Positions 35,185 to 43,557 of a stretch of DNA of 64,000 nt are shown here, piece by piece. Every line of letters begins with the position of its first letter. Position 1 is the stretch's first letter. The position numbers and the translations under genes were made by a program. Under the pieces are notes generated by a model. That model worked only from the letters and a program-made list of their open reading frames with translations, had not been told where the DNA came from and did no database searches. The DNA comes from Streptomyces fumigatiscleroticus (lineage in GTDB: Bacteria; Actinomycetota; Actinomycetes; Streptomycetales; Streptomycetaceae), in the NCBI RefSeq assembly GCF_014647975.1, contig NZ_BMQF01000001.1:248001-312000 (forward strand), in the 5' to 3' direction.

Positions 35185-36036
35185 TCAGTCCGTGCCGGGC
35201 GGGCGCAGGCCCAGGAGCCGGGTGACGGTCTCCACGACGCCGTTGTCCTCGTTGGAGGGGGCCGTGCGGCGGGCCCGCAGCCGCACCTCGGGGTGGGCGT
35301 TGGCGGTGGCGAAGGACCAGGTCGCGGCGTCCAGCATCTCCAGGTCGTTGAGGTAGTCGCCGAAGACCACGGTCTGCTCGGGCGTGATGCCCAGCCGCCG
35401 CTGGAGCCGGCGGACCGCGGCGCCCTTGTTCGCGGCCGGGTCCATGAGGTCGACCCAGTGCGCGCCGGAGAGCACGACCTGGTGGGTGGCGGCGAACTCC
35501 TTCAGGACGGGCGCCGTGATGTCCTCGATGTTCCCGAAATCGAACACGGCGAGCTTGATGATCTCGTCGTCGACGGCCGTGGCGTCCGCCACCGTCTCCA
35601 GCCGCGTGTAGTACCTGCCGACCTCGGCGAGGAAGGCGGGATCGGTCCGCTCGACGTACGCGGATCTCTTCCCGCACACCACGATGCCGGCGTCGGCCCC
35701 GGCGGGCAGGGTCCGCACGGTCCGTACCACCCGGTCGGCGAAGGGCCGGGCCAGCGGGGCGGAGCTGAGCTCACGGCCGCCCTGGACGACATAGGTGCCG
35801 TTCTCCGCGATGAAGACCATGTCCTCGGCGGCCCGCCGGAACTGGCGGGCGAGGGTGGCGTACTGGCGGCCGCTGGCGGGGCAGAAGACGATGCCGCGGC
35901 GGCGCAGCTCGGCCAGGAGCGGCCACAGGGCGTCGGGTATGCGGCCCTCGCCGTCCAGGAGGGTGCCGTCCAGGTCGGTGACGACGAGACGGATGTCGGG
36001 TGCGGGTGCGGTGCCGGGGGTGTGCGGGGCGGGCAT
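35185..36036 (-). CDS. HAD-IIB (Cof-type) phosphatase
   Basis: A 283-residue HAD hydrolase with motif I VVTDLDGTLLDG (nucleophile Asp), motif II SGR, Lys in PAANKGAAV and motif IV VVFGDYLNDLEML. The Cof/IIB cap domain lies between. Such enzymes dephosphorylate sugar phosphates or flavin precursors; substrate is not predictable. ATG 36036 has GAGGAA upstream. Same direction as the stressosome operon, 84 bases before rsbR, but probably an independent gene. Confidence 0.9.
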   Translation of the reverse strand: MPAPHTPGTAPAPDIRLVVTDLDGTLLDGEGRIPDALWPLLAELRRRGIVFCPASGRQYATLARQFRRAAEDMVFIAENGTYVVQGGRELSSAPLARPFADRVVRTVRTLPAGADAGIVVCGKRSAYVERTDPAFLAEVGRYYTRLETVADATAVDDEIIKLAVFDFGNIEDITAPVLKEFAATHQVVLSGAHWVDLMDPAANKGAAVRRLQRRLGITPEQTVVFGDYLNDLEMLDAATWSFATANAHPEVRLRARRTAPSNEDNGVVETVTRLLGLRPPGTD

Positions 36037-36121
36037 GGGTTCCTCGGGTCGTGGCGGAGTCGTAGGTGCCGATTCTCCCCCGTCACGGCCGCACCCCCGG
36101 GTGCGGGGGTGTGCACGCGCC

Positions 36122-36994
36122 TCAGCGCGGGGCGGCGCCGGTGGCGGCGGCGTGGAGGTGTTCCAGGGCGTCCAGGACGACGGTCTGCCGGTACCACGAC
36201 AGCCACCCTCCGACGGCCACGCCCATGGTCTGGAGGGCCGCCAGCTGGGCGTACGTCGGACCGGGCAGCGGCCGCCGGTGGTGGGAGGAGATCACGCCCA
36301 GCACCCTGCCGGACGGGCCGACGAGCGGCACGCTGTGGCAGGCGCGGCTGTCCGCCCGCAGGATCGTCTGCCGGGACGGCTCGTCGTAGACGTCCGCCAG
36401 CGCGACGTCCCGCACCGTGATCTGCGCCCGCCGCCGGGCCGCCTGGGCACAGGCGGACGTGGTGTCGCGCACGAACATGAAGTAGTCGGTGAACTCCGTG
36501 GTGAGCCCGGTGTGCTTCTCCAGCCGCAACAGCCCGTGCTGGGCGATCTGGACGTTGCCCATGCCGGTCTGGTTGACGTGCAGCACCCGGTGCAGGGCGG
36601 CCGCCAGCACCTCCGACTGGCCGCAGGGTCCGTCCGGGTCGACCGGCAGACCGTGCAGGGGCGGCGGCGCGGTGCGGATGCGGCGGGGGAACCACCGCCC
36701 GGCGTCGTGGTCCGGGCCGGGCAGCCGGATCAGCGCCTCGACGAGCACGTACAGCCGGACGTTGAACCGCTGGGACGTCTGCCGCAGCAGCTCGAAGGCG
36801 GCCTGCATCGACTCCGTGCGGTACCGCTCGACCAGCAGGCCCTGCGCCACCGAGACCGGCGCCCGCGCGATCCGGCGGTTGTCCGGTCCGGCCGGGCGCC
36901 GCGGTGTTCCGGCCGGGTCCGTGCCGGCCGCCGCCCCCGGCCGGCCGTCCGGCTCGGGAGCACCGGCGCGACGGCCGGCCTCCTCGCCCCTCAC
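36122..36994 (-). CDS. ANTAR-GAF regulatory protein
   Basis: A 290-residue protein. After a Pro/Gly-rich N-terminus an ANTAR RNA-binding domain (about 45-105) is visible: VAQGLLVERYRTESMQAAFELLRQTSQRFNVRL. A GAF domain follows (about 130-280) with DYFMFVRDTTSACAQAA, ADSRACHSVPLVGPSGRVLGVIS. ANTAR proteins prevent transcription termination at two-hairpin RNA sites; the usual order is GAF then ANTAR, so this order is reversed. GTG 36994 is chosen because GGAGGACGG precedes it; a longer open frame reaches 37135. Confidence 0.8.
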   Translation of the reverse strand: MRGEEAGRRAGAPEPDGRPGAAAGTDPAGTPRRPAGPDNRRIARAPVSVAQGLLVERYRTESMQAAFELLRQTSQRFNVRLYVLVEALIRLPGPDHDAGRWFPRRIRTAPPPLHGLPVDPDGPCGQSEVLAAALHRVLHVNQTGMGNVQIAQHGLLRLEKHTGLTTEFTDYFMFVRDTTSACAQAARRRAQITVRDVALADVYDEPSRQTILRADSRACHSVPLVGPSGRVLGVISSHHRRPLPGPTYAQLAALQTMGVAVGGWLSWYRQTVVLDALEHLHAAATGAAPR

Positions 36995-37176
36995 ACCGTC
37001 CTCCTCGCCGGGCCGCTGCCGGCCCCTCGTCCTGGTGACGCTACTCCTGCGCACCACCGGCGCGCGACCGTCCGCCGGTACCCGTGGCAGAGCCATCTGA
37101 AGCCCCGGCTCGTAGCATCCGGGTGCGTACGGCACAGGTCATGACGGCACCCTCAACAAGGGGCGAGAAGAGAAGC

Positions 37177-37539
37177 GTGGCAGGCACCCACGGGGCGGCG
37201 GGCCCCGACCGGCTGTCCATCGTCCGCACCAGCACGGAAGACATCACGGTCGTCACCGTCCTCGGACAGATCGACCTGAACACCGCGGGCCGTCTGCGCG
37301 CCGTGCTGCTCGGCTGCCCGGAGACGGCCCACCGGATCGTCGTGGACCTCGGCCAGGTCACCTTCATGGATTGCAGCGGTGTCAACGTCCTCATCGACGC
37401 CCACCACGCCGTGCACCGGGCCGGGGGCTGGCTGCGGCTGGCGGTCCCGGCCGGGACCGCGCTGCGCGTCCTGCGGATCGTCGGCCTCGACACCGTCGTC
37501 GACTGCTACCCCACGCTCCGCCAGGCGCTCGGCAGCTGA
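37177..37539 (+). CDS. STAS-domain anti-sigma factor antagonist
   Basis: A 120-residue STAS protein (SpoIIAA/RsbV-like): TVVTVLGQIDLNTAGRLRA, VDLGQVTFMDCSGVNVLIDAH with the phosphorylatable Ser in FMDCSG, and a C-terminal region GLDTVVDCYPTLRQAL. It should bind an RsbW-like ATPase and be controlled by phosphorylation and a SpoIIE phosphatase, both of which are plentiful in this window. GTG 37177 follows GAGAAGAG; ATG 37141 is an alternative. The gene is monocistronic. Confidence 0.85.
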   Translation: MAGTHGAAGPDRLSIVRTSTEDITVVTVLGQIDLNTAGRLRAVLLGCPETAHRIVVDLGQVTFMDCSGVNVLIDAHHAVHRAGGWLRLAVPAGTALRVLRIVGLDTVVDCYPTLRQALGS

Positions 37540-37692
37540 ACCGCGCCGCGGCGGCCGGGCGTTCGGCCGGCGTCGAGGCATGACTCCCGGTACCACTGGC
37601 TACCCGCGCCGGGCGGGGTTGGGAAGACAGCCCCGCCGGGCTCTTCGGGTCACGGCCCGGAGAGCCCGCACCGCCGGCGGATACGGCGGTGC

Positions 37693-38550
37693 TCAGAGAA
37701 CCGTCGGCGCCGCTCCCGCGACCGCGCTCACCCGCACCCTCTGCCCGTGCAGGCAGTGGACGAGCCGGTCGCCGAGCCCCACCCCGTCGAGCGCGGCGAG
37801 GAAGGCGGCCAGCGGCGAGCGCATCACCGTGTAGTCGCCGTAGTGGACGGGCAGGACCAGCCGGGGGTCGAGCCGCCGGGCCAGTTCCGCTCCCTGCGCG
37901 CCGTCCATGGTCACCACGAAGCCGCCGGGTAGCCGGGTGCCGCCGAGGTGGAGCACCGCCAGGTCGGCGGCCGGGAAGCGGTGGGCGATCTCGTCGAGAC
38001 CGTCGTACAGGAGCGTGTCGCCCGAGAGGTACAGCCGCACACGGACCGGTCCGCCCACGGGACCGAACTCCAGCATGCTGCCCATGACCGGCGGCAGCAT
38101 GGCCCGGAGCATCCCGTTGCCCGCGTGCCGGCCCGGCAGCGCCGTGACCCGCACCTGCACGTCCTGGTGCTCCAGGGTCACCTGCTGCCAGGTCCGCAGG
38201 CCGGCCGTGCGGGGGAAGCCCTGCACCACCCTGAGGCGGCGCGCGGCGTGCGGCGTGGTCAGGACCGGCACCGTGCGGTCCAGATGCCGGCGGGCCTGAC
38301 GGTCCCAGTGGTCACCGTGCAGGTGCGACAGGACCACCGCGTCGAGGCGGGGCAGGTCCCTCACGGCGAGGGCCGGCTCGGTCAGACGGCGGCTGAGCAG
38401 TCCGTATCCGAGGTGGGCGTACTGCGCTCGGTGCAGGAAGTTGGGGTCGGTGAGAAGGGTCAGTCCTCCGTAGCGCAGCAGAACGGTGGCGTTGCCGATG
38501 AACTGCACATCGATCTCGCCGTCAGTGGACTCGCCGGTGCTCCGTGACAT
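37693..38550 (-). CDS. Metallo-beta-lactamase-fold hydrolase
   Basis: A 285-residue MBL-fold enzyme of the NAPE-PLD/UlaG-like group: FIGNATVLLRYGGLTLLTDPNF, zinc motif SHLHGDHWD, YLSGDTLLYDG, LPVHYGDY. It likely hydrolyses an ester or lactone bond; substrate unknown. On the minus strand facing the STAS gene. The 150 bases between them contain an imperfect GC-rich stem around 37610-37640. Confidence 0.85.
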   Translation of the reverse strand: MSRSTGESTDGEIDVQFIGNATVLLRYGGLTLLTDPNFLHRAQYAHLGYGLLSRRLTEPALAVRDLPRLDAVVLSHLHGDHWDRQARRHLDRTVPVLTTPHAARRLRVVQGFPRTAGLRTWQQVTLEHQDVQVRVTALPGRHAGNGMLRAMLPPVMGSMLEFGPVGGPVRVRLYLSGDTLLYDGLDEIAHRFPAADLAVLHLGGTRLPGGFVVTMDGAQGAELARRLDPRLVLPVHYGDYTVMRSPLAAFLAALDGVGLGDRLVHCLHGQRVRVSAVAGAAPTVL

Positions 38551-38630
38551 GGCCGTCCCATCCGACGGGGCCGGAGGACACCCCGTCCCGCTCCTGGCAC
38601 GTCCTGGACTCCCTCCGGGCGGACGGAGTA

Positions 38631-38667
38631 CCCCCGGCCGGACGTGATCACTACAGCCGGCCGGGGG
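38631..38667 (-). terminator. Terminator hairpin after the WhiB-like gene
   Basis: Arms 38631-38641 and 38657-38667 pair exactly (11 bp) around a 15-base loop, starting eight bases after the stop of the WhiB-like gene on the minus strand. No U-tract, as usual in Streptomyces. The position supports a transcription terminator for that gene and insulation of the MBL-fold gene downstream. Confidence 0.7.
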
Positions 38668-38674
38668 CCGCGGC

Positions 38675-39007
38675 TCAGCAGGCGTCTCCCACCAGCCGGC
38701 CGGCGGTTTTCTGGGCGGGCACCGAGCCGCGCAGATGGTTCTCGTGCTCCGTGCGCGCCGTCTCCAGCAGACGCCGCCAGGACGTGACGGTCGGCCGGCG
38801 GCGCAGCAGCGCGCGCCGCTCGCGCTCGGTCATACCGCCCCAGATGCCGTACTCGACGCGGTGGTCGAGTGCGTAGGCGAGGCACTCGGTCCGTACCGGA
38901 CATCCCGTGCACACCACCTTGGCGCGCTGCTGCGCAGCGCCCTCCACGAACAGATCGTCAGGGGCCGCCGCCCGACAAGTGCCCCGCTCGGCCCAGTCCG
39001 TGTCCAT
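38675..39007 (-). CDS. WhiB-like iron-sulfur transcription regulator
   Basis: A 110-residue Wbl protein with the four cysteines that bind a [4Fe-4S] cluster: GTCRAAAP, then CTGCPVRTECLAYAL, followed by the turn motif YGIWGGMTERERRALLRRRP. Wbl proteins usually regulate by binding the main sigma factor. The C-terminus extends about 35 residues past the basic region. ATG 39007 is taken; the frame is open further upstream. The specific Wbl class (A-E) cannot be assigned by eye. It is divergent from the small gene at 39499 across 490 bases without another gene. Confidence 0.9.
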   Translation of the reverse strand: MDTDWAERGTCRAAAPDDLFVEGAAQQRAKVVCTGCPVRTECLAYALDHRVEYGIWGGMTERERRALLRRRPTVTSWRRLLETARTEHENHLRGSVPAQKTAGRLVGDAC

Positions 39008-39235
39008 CCTCACCAGCGCCGCCCTCTCCCCTGATCCGGCTCGCTTCACGTCTTCTGTTCCCTGCAACAGATCTGTGACATTACGCCCGTGACGCGTGCG
39101 GTGGCAGCGTGCGTCCGTGGCTTGCCACACCTTCGTGTGACCGGCTTCGCCGAAAGGGAACGTCCGAACGAAGTGACACCGCACACGGTTCGGTTCGCCG
39201 GGATCCCGGTCGCCCCGGACGGACGAGGCCCCGGC

Positions 39236-39267
39236 GCGGTGGCCGCGACTCCCGCCGCGGCCACCGC
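39236..39267. promoter_or_regulatory. Perfect 12-bp hairpin in the wbl upstream region
   Basis: Arms 39236-39247 and 39256-39267 pair exactly around an 8-base loop in the 490-base region 39008-39498 between divergent genes. A TAGAGT -10-like hexamer follows at 39341-39346 on the plus strand and may drive the gene at 39499 with a leader of about 150 bases. The hairpin could end a short antisense or leader transcript of the wbl gene. Nothing else was recognised in this region. Confidence 0.4.
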
Positions 39268-39498
39268 CGCCCGCCCGGGTCCTGCCGTCCCGCCCCGGAA
39301 GGTGGCGTCGATTCGCGCTACGGGCCGCACCGGGTTCCACTAGAGTGCGTCATCGCCCCGCACGGATCTCTCCGCGGGCGCTGCCCGTCCGCCTGACAAC
39401 CCCCTCGACACACCTGCCCGGAAACGCTGTACCGACCCAGCCTTCGTGCGTCCGAGCACCAGGACTGCCACCCAGCGAAGAGGAATGACAGGAATCGC

Positions 39499-39726
39499 AT
39501 GCGAATCGTCAGGCGACTGGACACCACGGACCAGCGGTGTATTCACGACTCCAACTGCCCCGCGGTCTTCGCGCTCACCACGGGCGACGTGGCCTTCATC
39601 GGGGCGGAGGCACCGGAGCTCGAGGCGCGGCTTCCGGAGGGCTCCGGGGTGGGCTCGGGAGAGCATCTCGTGGTGGTTCCCCGCCATGTGCTCATCAGCG
39701 CGGGATGGACTCCGCCGTATCCCTGA
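39499..39726 (+). CDS. Small conserved hypothetical protein
   Basis: A 75-residue protein, MRIVRRLD at the start, with two Cys (RCIHDSNCPAVF) and a hydrophobic strand VAFIGAEAP; it ends PRHVLISAGWTPPYP. No signal peptide or membrane helix. I recall small proteins of this type in Streptomyces genomes, but no function. The CxxxxxC pair could bind a metal or form a disulfide. It is followed by a strong hairpin. Confidence 0.6.
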   Translation: MRIVRRLDTTDQRCIHDSNCPAVFALTTGDVAFIGAEAPELEARLPEGSGVGSGEHLVVVPRHVLISAGWTPPYP

Positions 39727-39734
39727 CGGCCCGG

Positions 39735-39774
39735 CGGCACGTGTCCGGCCGGGCTACCGGCCGGACACGTGCCG
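39735..39774. terminator. Bidirectional 17-bp terminator with a stop codon in its loop
   Basis: Arms 39735-39751 and 39758-39774 are exact 17-base inverted repeats around a 6-base loop (39752-39757). It lies nine bases after the stop of the small plus-strand gene. On the minus strand the loop contains the TAG stop (39756-39754) of the DUF6082-like gene, so the right arm encodes its last residues and also serves as terminator stem. Confidence 0.75.
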
Positions 39775-40425
39775 GTGGTACGCCGACTCGGCCAGGTCGT
39801 AGAACTTGCGCATGCCGCCGCCGTAGGGCGTGGAGGAGTCGCGGGAGGAACGCGTCGCCTCCCAGAACTCCTTCGTCACCGCGCTGCCGAAGGTGTGGAA
39901 GAGCGCTTCCTCCACCTCGTCGTCGGTGTAGTAGCCCAGCTCGTAGCACATCGCGTGGTGCGAGATCACGAGGTTGGCGTACATGTACTGGCGCCGGCGG
40001 TCTCCCGTGACATCCGGGCCGTAGCCGGGCCAGCAGTCCATGAGCAGCGGGTCGCCGATGGCCATCCGGAACAGGCTCTGGTGCTGCCGGCGCAGCGCGG
40101 CGGCGGCTGCCTGCTGGGCGCTCTTGTGCTGGCCCTCCGCCACCTGCCGCTGCATCGCGAGTTCCAGGCGCTGCGCCTCCAGCAGTTCGCGGTGCATCCG
40201 GGACTCCTTGCCCTGGTGGTGGAAGGTCCTGGCGATGTAGAAGAGCACGACCACCGACGAGGCGGCGGCCGCCGAGCCGAAGGCCTGCCCCGCGTTCGCG
40301 GCGGCGTTCGACTGCAACGCCGGCAGATGTGTCAGTGCCAGGGTCAGCCCCACCGACCCGATACAGGATGCCGTCACCAGAGCGGCCAGCGTCACTGCCT
40401 CTTGTACTCGCCTGGACCTCGGCAT
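39754..40425 (-). CDS. DUF6082-like membrane-anchored protein
   Basis: A 223-residue protein with two N-terminal hydrophobic helices (about 10-33 and 43-65), an amphipathic coiled segment (about 66-110, GKESRMHRELLEAQRLELAMQRQ shortened), then a soluble alpha-helical domain with MDCWPGYGPD, YMYANLVISHHAMCYELGYYTDDEV and FYDLAESAYHRH. This matches the actinomycete DUF6082 pattern; function unknown. ATG 40425 is preceded by GGGGGGA. Its last residues are encoded inside the shared terminator hairpin. Confidence 0.75.
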   Translation of the reverse strand: MPRSRRVQEAVTLAALVTASCIGSVGLTLALTHLPALQSNAAANAGQAFGSAAAASSVVVLFYIARTFHHQGKESRMHRELLEAQRLELAMQRQVAEGQHKSAQQAAAAALRRQHQSLFRMAIGDPLLMDCWPGYGPDVTGDRRRQYMYANLVISHHAMCYELGYYTDDEVEEALFHTFGSAVTKEFWEATRSSRDSSTPYGGGMRKFYDLAESAYHRHVSGR

Positions 40426-40818
40426 GTTCCCCCCAGCGGAGAGCCCCGGACCTGCTGACCGTCCCCGTCGGCTTCCTGGCGGGAAGCTGCCCCGCGGGGA
40501 CGGCGGAAAACGGGCGCCAGGAGGGCGCGCGGCGCATGACCGGGCAGCGCACGGTGCACACCCCGTGTGAGCGGGAAAACGGGGATGTGCGCGTTGTTTA
40601 CCTCGAATGGCGCACATGCGTCCCGCGTACGGAAGAGAGCCGACTCTTGCACGCCGGGAAGCGGGGAAAGGTGTCCCGGTCCCGGTGGAGCGCGGTGTCG
40701 TGGGGAAACGAGGTGCGCACGGTGCGTGCCGCACGCCCGTGCTTCCGTGCGCCCCGGTGCGCCGCCGTCAGGGCCGACAGGGGACGGCCCGCCCGACTCC
40801 TCCCTTCACACCCTCATC

Positions 40819-40856
40819 ACCTGCCCATCATGGCAGGTTCACCTCACAGGTATGAT
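40819..40856 (+). promoter_or_regulatory. Palindrome and -10 element upstream of the lamin-tail-like gene
   Basis: A 7-base inverted repeat (ACCTGCC at 40819-40825, GGCAGGT at 40832-40838) overlaps where a -35 box would be, and a good -10 hexamer TATGAT follows at 40851-40856, about 47 bases before the start codon. A repressor or activator binding site is inferred. The remainder of 40426-40818 has no gene that I can support. Confidence 0.5.
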
Positions 40857-40902
40857 CCTCGGGCTCCATCCGCATGTCCGTACCACCGAGGGGGGATTCC
40901 TC

Positions 40903-41397
40903 ATGCGCATACGTCACGCGCTGGCGGCCGCCGCCGCTGCCGGGGCGCTCGCCGCCGTCGCCGCCACTCCGGCGCAGGCCACCGAGTACTCGTCGGCCCT
41001 GAAGGTCAAGGGCGTCCAGTACGACGCGCCCGGCACCGACTCCAACAAGTGCTCGGGCGGCAACACCAAGAACGAGTATCTGACGATCAAGAACTACTCG
41101 CGCGGCACGACCGTCAACCTCAAGGGCTACTTCGTCAAGGACGCCGCCGGCAACCGGTTCACGTTCACCAAGAACCACTACCTCCAGCCGGGCGACTACG
41201 TGAAGCTGCGCGGCGGCCGGGGCACGGACTCCGACGCCGGCAACGTCGTCTACCGCCAGAACTGCAACTTCATCTGGAACAACGACAAGGACACCATCTA
41301 CCTGTACAAGCCCTCGGGCAGCCGGGCGGACGTCCACTCCTACACCAGGTCCGCCTCCGACCCGGACCGCAACGGCTACATCACCTACCACGGCTGA
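40903..41397 (+). CDS. Secreted lamin-tail-like small protein
   Basis: A 164-residue exported protein: signal peptide MRIRHALAAAAAAG to about residue 27 (PAQATE), then a lamin-tail/LTD-like beta fold: KVKGVQYDAPGTD, NEYLTIKNYSRGTTVNLKGYFVKDAAG, YLQPGDYVKLRGGRG and NNDKDTIYLYKPSG. Two Cys (KCSGG, QNCNF) may pair. ATG 40903 follows GAGGGGGG. Such small single-LTD proteins are abundant in Streptomyces secretomes; role unknown. Followed by a very strong terminator. Confidence 0.8.
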   Translation: MRIRHALAAAAAAGALAAVAATPAQATEYSSALKVKGVQYDAPGTDSNKCSGGNTKNEYLTIKNYSRGTTVNLKGYFVKDAAGNRFTFTKNHYLQPGDYVKLRGGRGTDSDAGNVVYRQNCNFIWNNDKDTIYLYKPSGSRADVHSYTRSASDPDRNGYITYHG

Positions 41398-41407
41398 CAT
41401 GGCGGCT

Positions 41408-41447
41408 CGTCGGCCGGGCCCCGCCGTACCGCGGGGCCCGGCCGACG
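41408..41447. terminator. Perfect 17-bp terminator hairpin
   Basis: Arms 41408-41424 and 41431-41447 pair exactly around the loop CGTACC, beginning ten bases after the stop of the lamin-tail-like gene. This is the most stable hairpin of the window and insulates that gene from the DUF4142 gene. Confidence 0.8.
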
Positions 41448-41578
41448 GCGCGAGGCCGGAGGGGGTTTCTGTGACACACGCCACACGATCGAGGGCAAAA
41501 ACCTTCCGCTCCCCCTGACGCTTGCCGCCGCGGCGTCCGTATCTCCCGGTGTACGAGTCCCTCGCACCAGGAGGCACG

Positions 41579-42319
41579 ATGCGCCTGTCCCGCCGCACGA
41601 CAGGATCCGTCTTCGTGGGCGGCGCCCTCGCCCTGACCCTCGGCGCCCTCGCCTACCCGACCATGCTCGGCGTACAGAACACCGCGACGTCCTCCTCGCG
41701 CGTGATCGCCAACACCCGGTACGGGCCGCTCACCGAGGCCGACCGCGACTTCGTGGTCAAGGTGCGCTCCGCCGGGCTGTGGGAGCACCCGCTCGGCCTG
41801 CTGGCCATGCAGCGGGGCACCACGCCGGAGATGAAGGAGGCGGGCAAGCACCTGGTCGCCGGGCACGCCCGGCTGGACGCGACCTGCCGCAGGATCGCCC
41901 CCGAGCTGGGCATCACCCTGCCCAACCAGGCCACCCCGCAGCAGCAGCAGTTCGTGGCGACCGTGGACGGCAGCACGGGCAAGCAGTTCGACACCACGGC
42001 GGTCAACATCATGCGCGTGACCCACGGACAGATCTTCCCGGTGATCGCCAACATCCGGGCCACCACCCGGAACACCATGGTGCGCCAGCTGGCCGACCAG
42101 GCCAACGACACCGTGCTGGACCACATCACGGTGCTGGAGAAGACCGGCCTGGTCAATTTCGACCAGGCCAACTTCCAGCAGACCTCCCCGCCGAAGCTGC
42201 CCAAGGACCAGCTCACCCCACCGCCGCCCCAGCCCGGGGCCCCGGTCGTCGCCCTGACCGAGCCGCCGGGCCTGGACGTGAACACCACATCGCCGACGCC
42301 CAGCCCGACGGTCGGGTGA
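41579..42319 (+). CDS. DUF4142 protein, exported
   Basis: A 246-residue protein with an N-terminal hydrophobic signal/anchor (about 10-30), then the four-helix ferritin-like DUF4142 domain (about 50-200): TEADRDFVVKVRSAGLWE, MKEAGKHLVAGHARLD and VNIMRVTHGQIFPVI, and a Pro/Thr-rich tail. DUF4142 proteins are exported helical-bundle proteins of unknown activity, in some cases linked to stress. ATG 41579 follows CAGGAGG. The next gene begins 50 bases later and may be cotranscribed. Confidence 0.85.
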   Translation: MRLSRRTTGSVFVGGALALTLGALAYPTMLGVQNTATSSSRVIANTRYGPLTEADRDFVVKVRSAGLWEHPLGLLAMQRGTTPEMKEAGKHLVAGHARLDATCRRIAPELGITLPNQATPQQQQFVATVDGSTGKQFDTTAVNIMRVTHGQIFPVIANIRATTRNTMVRQLADQANDTVLDHITVLEKTGLVNFDQANFQQTSPPKLPKDQLTPPPPQPGAPVVALTEPPGLDVNTTSPTPSPTVG

Positions 42320-42369
42320 GCAGGACGACCAGTACGCGGTCACTTGTCCGAATTGCGTACCATGGAAGG

Positions 42370-43551
42370 ATGCTCCATCCGCCCGCCGCACCGGACGACG
42401 CCTCCGACGCCCTCTTCGGCCTCGACGCCCTCTCCCCCACGGCGCCGGACCCCGCGTCCGGCGCCGGTCCGCTCTTCCGCGACTCGGCCGCGGCCCGCCG
42501 TCTGCTGCCCGTGCGCCAAATTCACGCGGAGCCCGCGGCCGCCGCGTCACCGCGCGGACGGCAGGTCATCGGCCGGTTCCCGGACGCGCGCCTGATCGAG
42601 GTCGACTCGCACTGGCGCATTCCCGGGCTGCACGGCAACGAGGGCAACGTCGAGCGCTGGGTGCGCGTCAAGGGCGAGACCCTCGTCCTGGGCGAGAAGA
42701 AGACGCTGACCACCCGCCCCAACGGCAGGTCCGCCGACTGGATCGCCCCGGGCCCCTCCAACGGCTGCGCCCTGGCCTGCGCCTACTGCTACGTACCGCG
42801 CCGCAAGGGCTACGCCAACCCGATCACGGTCTTCACCAACATCGACAGGATCATCGCCCATCTGGGCCGGCACATCGCGCGGCAGGGCCCCAAGCCCGAG
42901 CCCAACCAGTGCGACCCCGAGGCGTGGGTGTACGACATCGGGGAGAACGGCGACTGTGCGGTGGACGCCCTGATCAGCGACAACACCGCCGACCTCGTGC
43001 ACGCCTTCGGGCAGTGGCCGACCGCGAAGGCGTCCTTCGCCACCAAGTACGTCAACCCGGACCTGCTCGCCCTGGACCCGCGGGGCCGGACCCGTATCCG
43101 CTTCTCCCTCATGCCCGCGGACGACTCCCGGCTGCTGGACGTGCGGACCTCGCCGATCGCCGACCGGATCGCCGCCGCCGGCGACTTCCTGGACGCCGGC
43201 TACGAGGTGCACTTCAACTTCTCCCCCGTGGTCGTACGGCCGGGCTGGGAGACCGCCTGGAGCGAGCTGCTCCAGCACCTCGACGACGTACTGCCCGAGC
43301 GGGTCAAGCGGCAGGCGGCCGCCGAGGTGATCATGCTCACCCACAACCGGGAGCTGCACGAGGTCAACCTCGGCTGGCATCCCCGCGCGGAGGACGTCCT
43401 GTGGCAGCCCGGCCTCCAGCAGGCCAAGCGGTCGCAGAACGGCGCGCTCAACGTCCGCTACCGCAACCGCGTCAAGGCCGAGGCGGTGGACACCCTCCGC
43501 GGACTCGTCGCCGCCCGTACGCCCTGGCTGCGCATCCGGTACGCCTTCTGA
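42370..43551 (+). CDS. Spore-photoproduct-lyase-like radical SAM protein
   Basis: A 393-residue radical SAM enzyme of the spore photoproduct lyase family. The cluster motif is C133-x3-C137-x2-C140 (GCALACAYCYVP), followed by YANPITVFTNID, typical of SPL, later WHPRAEDVLWQPGLQQ and a basic C-terminus RNRVKAEAVDTL. SPL repairs the thymine dimer of spores directly. By eye the conserved H-atom donor Cys of Bacillus SPL (about 43 residues after the cluster) aligns with Glu193 in IGENGDC, with Cys196 nearby. It may be an SPL-like protein with changed chemistry. ATG 42370 follows GGAAGG. Confidence 0.85.
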   Translation: MLHPPAAPDDASDALFGLDALSPTAPDPASGAGPLFRDSAAARRLLPVRQIHAEPAAAASPRGRQVIGRFPDARLIEVDSHWRIPGLHGNEGNVERWVRVKGETLVLGEKKTLTTRPNGRSADWIAPGPSNGCALACAYCYVPRRKGYANPITVFTNIDRIIAHLGRHIARQGPKPEPNQCDPEAWVYDIGENGDCAVDALISDNTADLVHAFGQWPTAKASFATKYVNPDLLALDPRGRTRIRFSLMPADDSRLLDVRTSPIADRIAAAGDFLDAGYEVHFNFSPVVVRPGWETAWSELLQHLDDVLPERVKRQAAAEVIMLTHNRELHEVNLGWHPRAEDVLWQPGLQQAKRSQNGALNVRYRNRVKAEAVDTLRGLVAARTPWLRIRYAF

Positions 43552-43557
43552 GGCGCC

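Noticed and set aside
37605..37645. Terminator between the STAS gene and the MBL-fold gene
   Set aside because: The GC-rich arms do not pair exactly; too imperfect compared with the other hairpins to list.
42332..42360. GTACGC...GCGTAC inverted repeat before the radical SAM gene
   Set aside because: Six-base arms with a 17-base gap are expected by chance in DNA of this composition.
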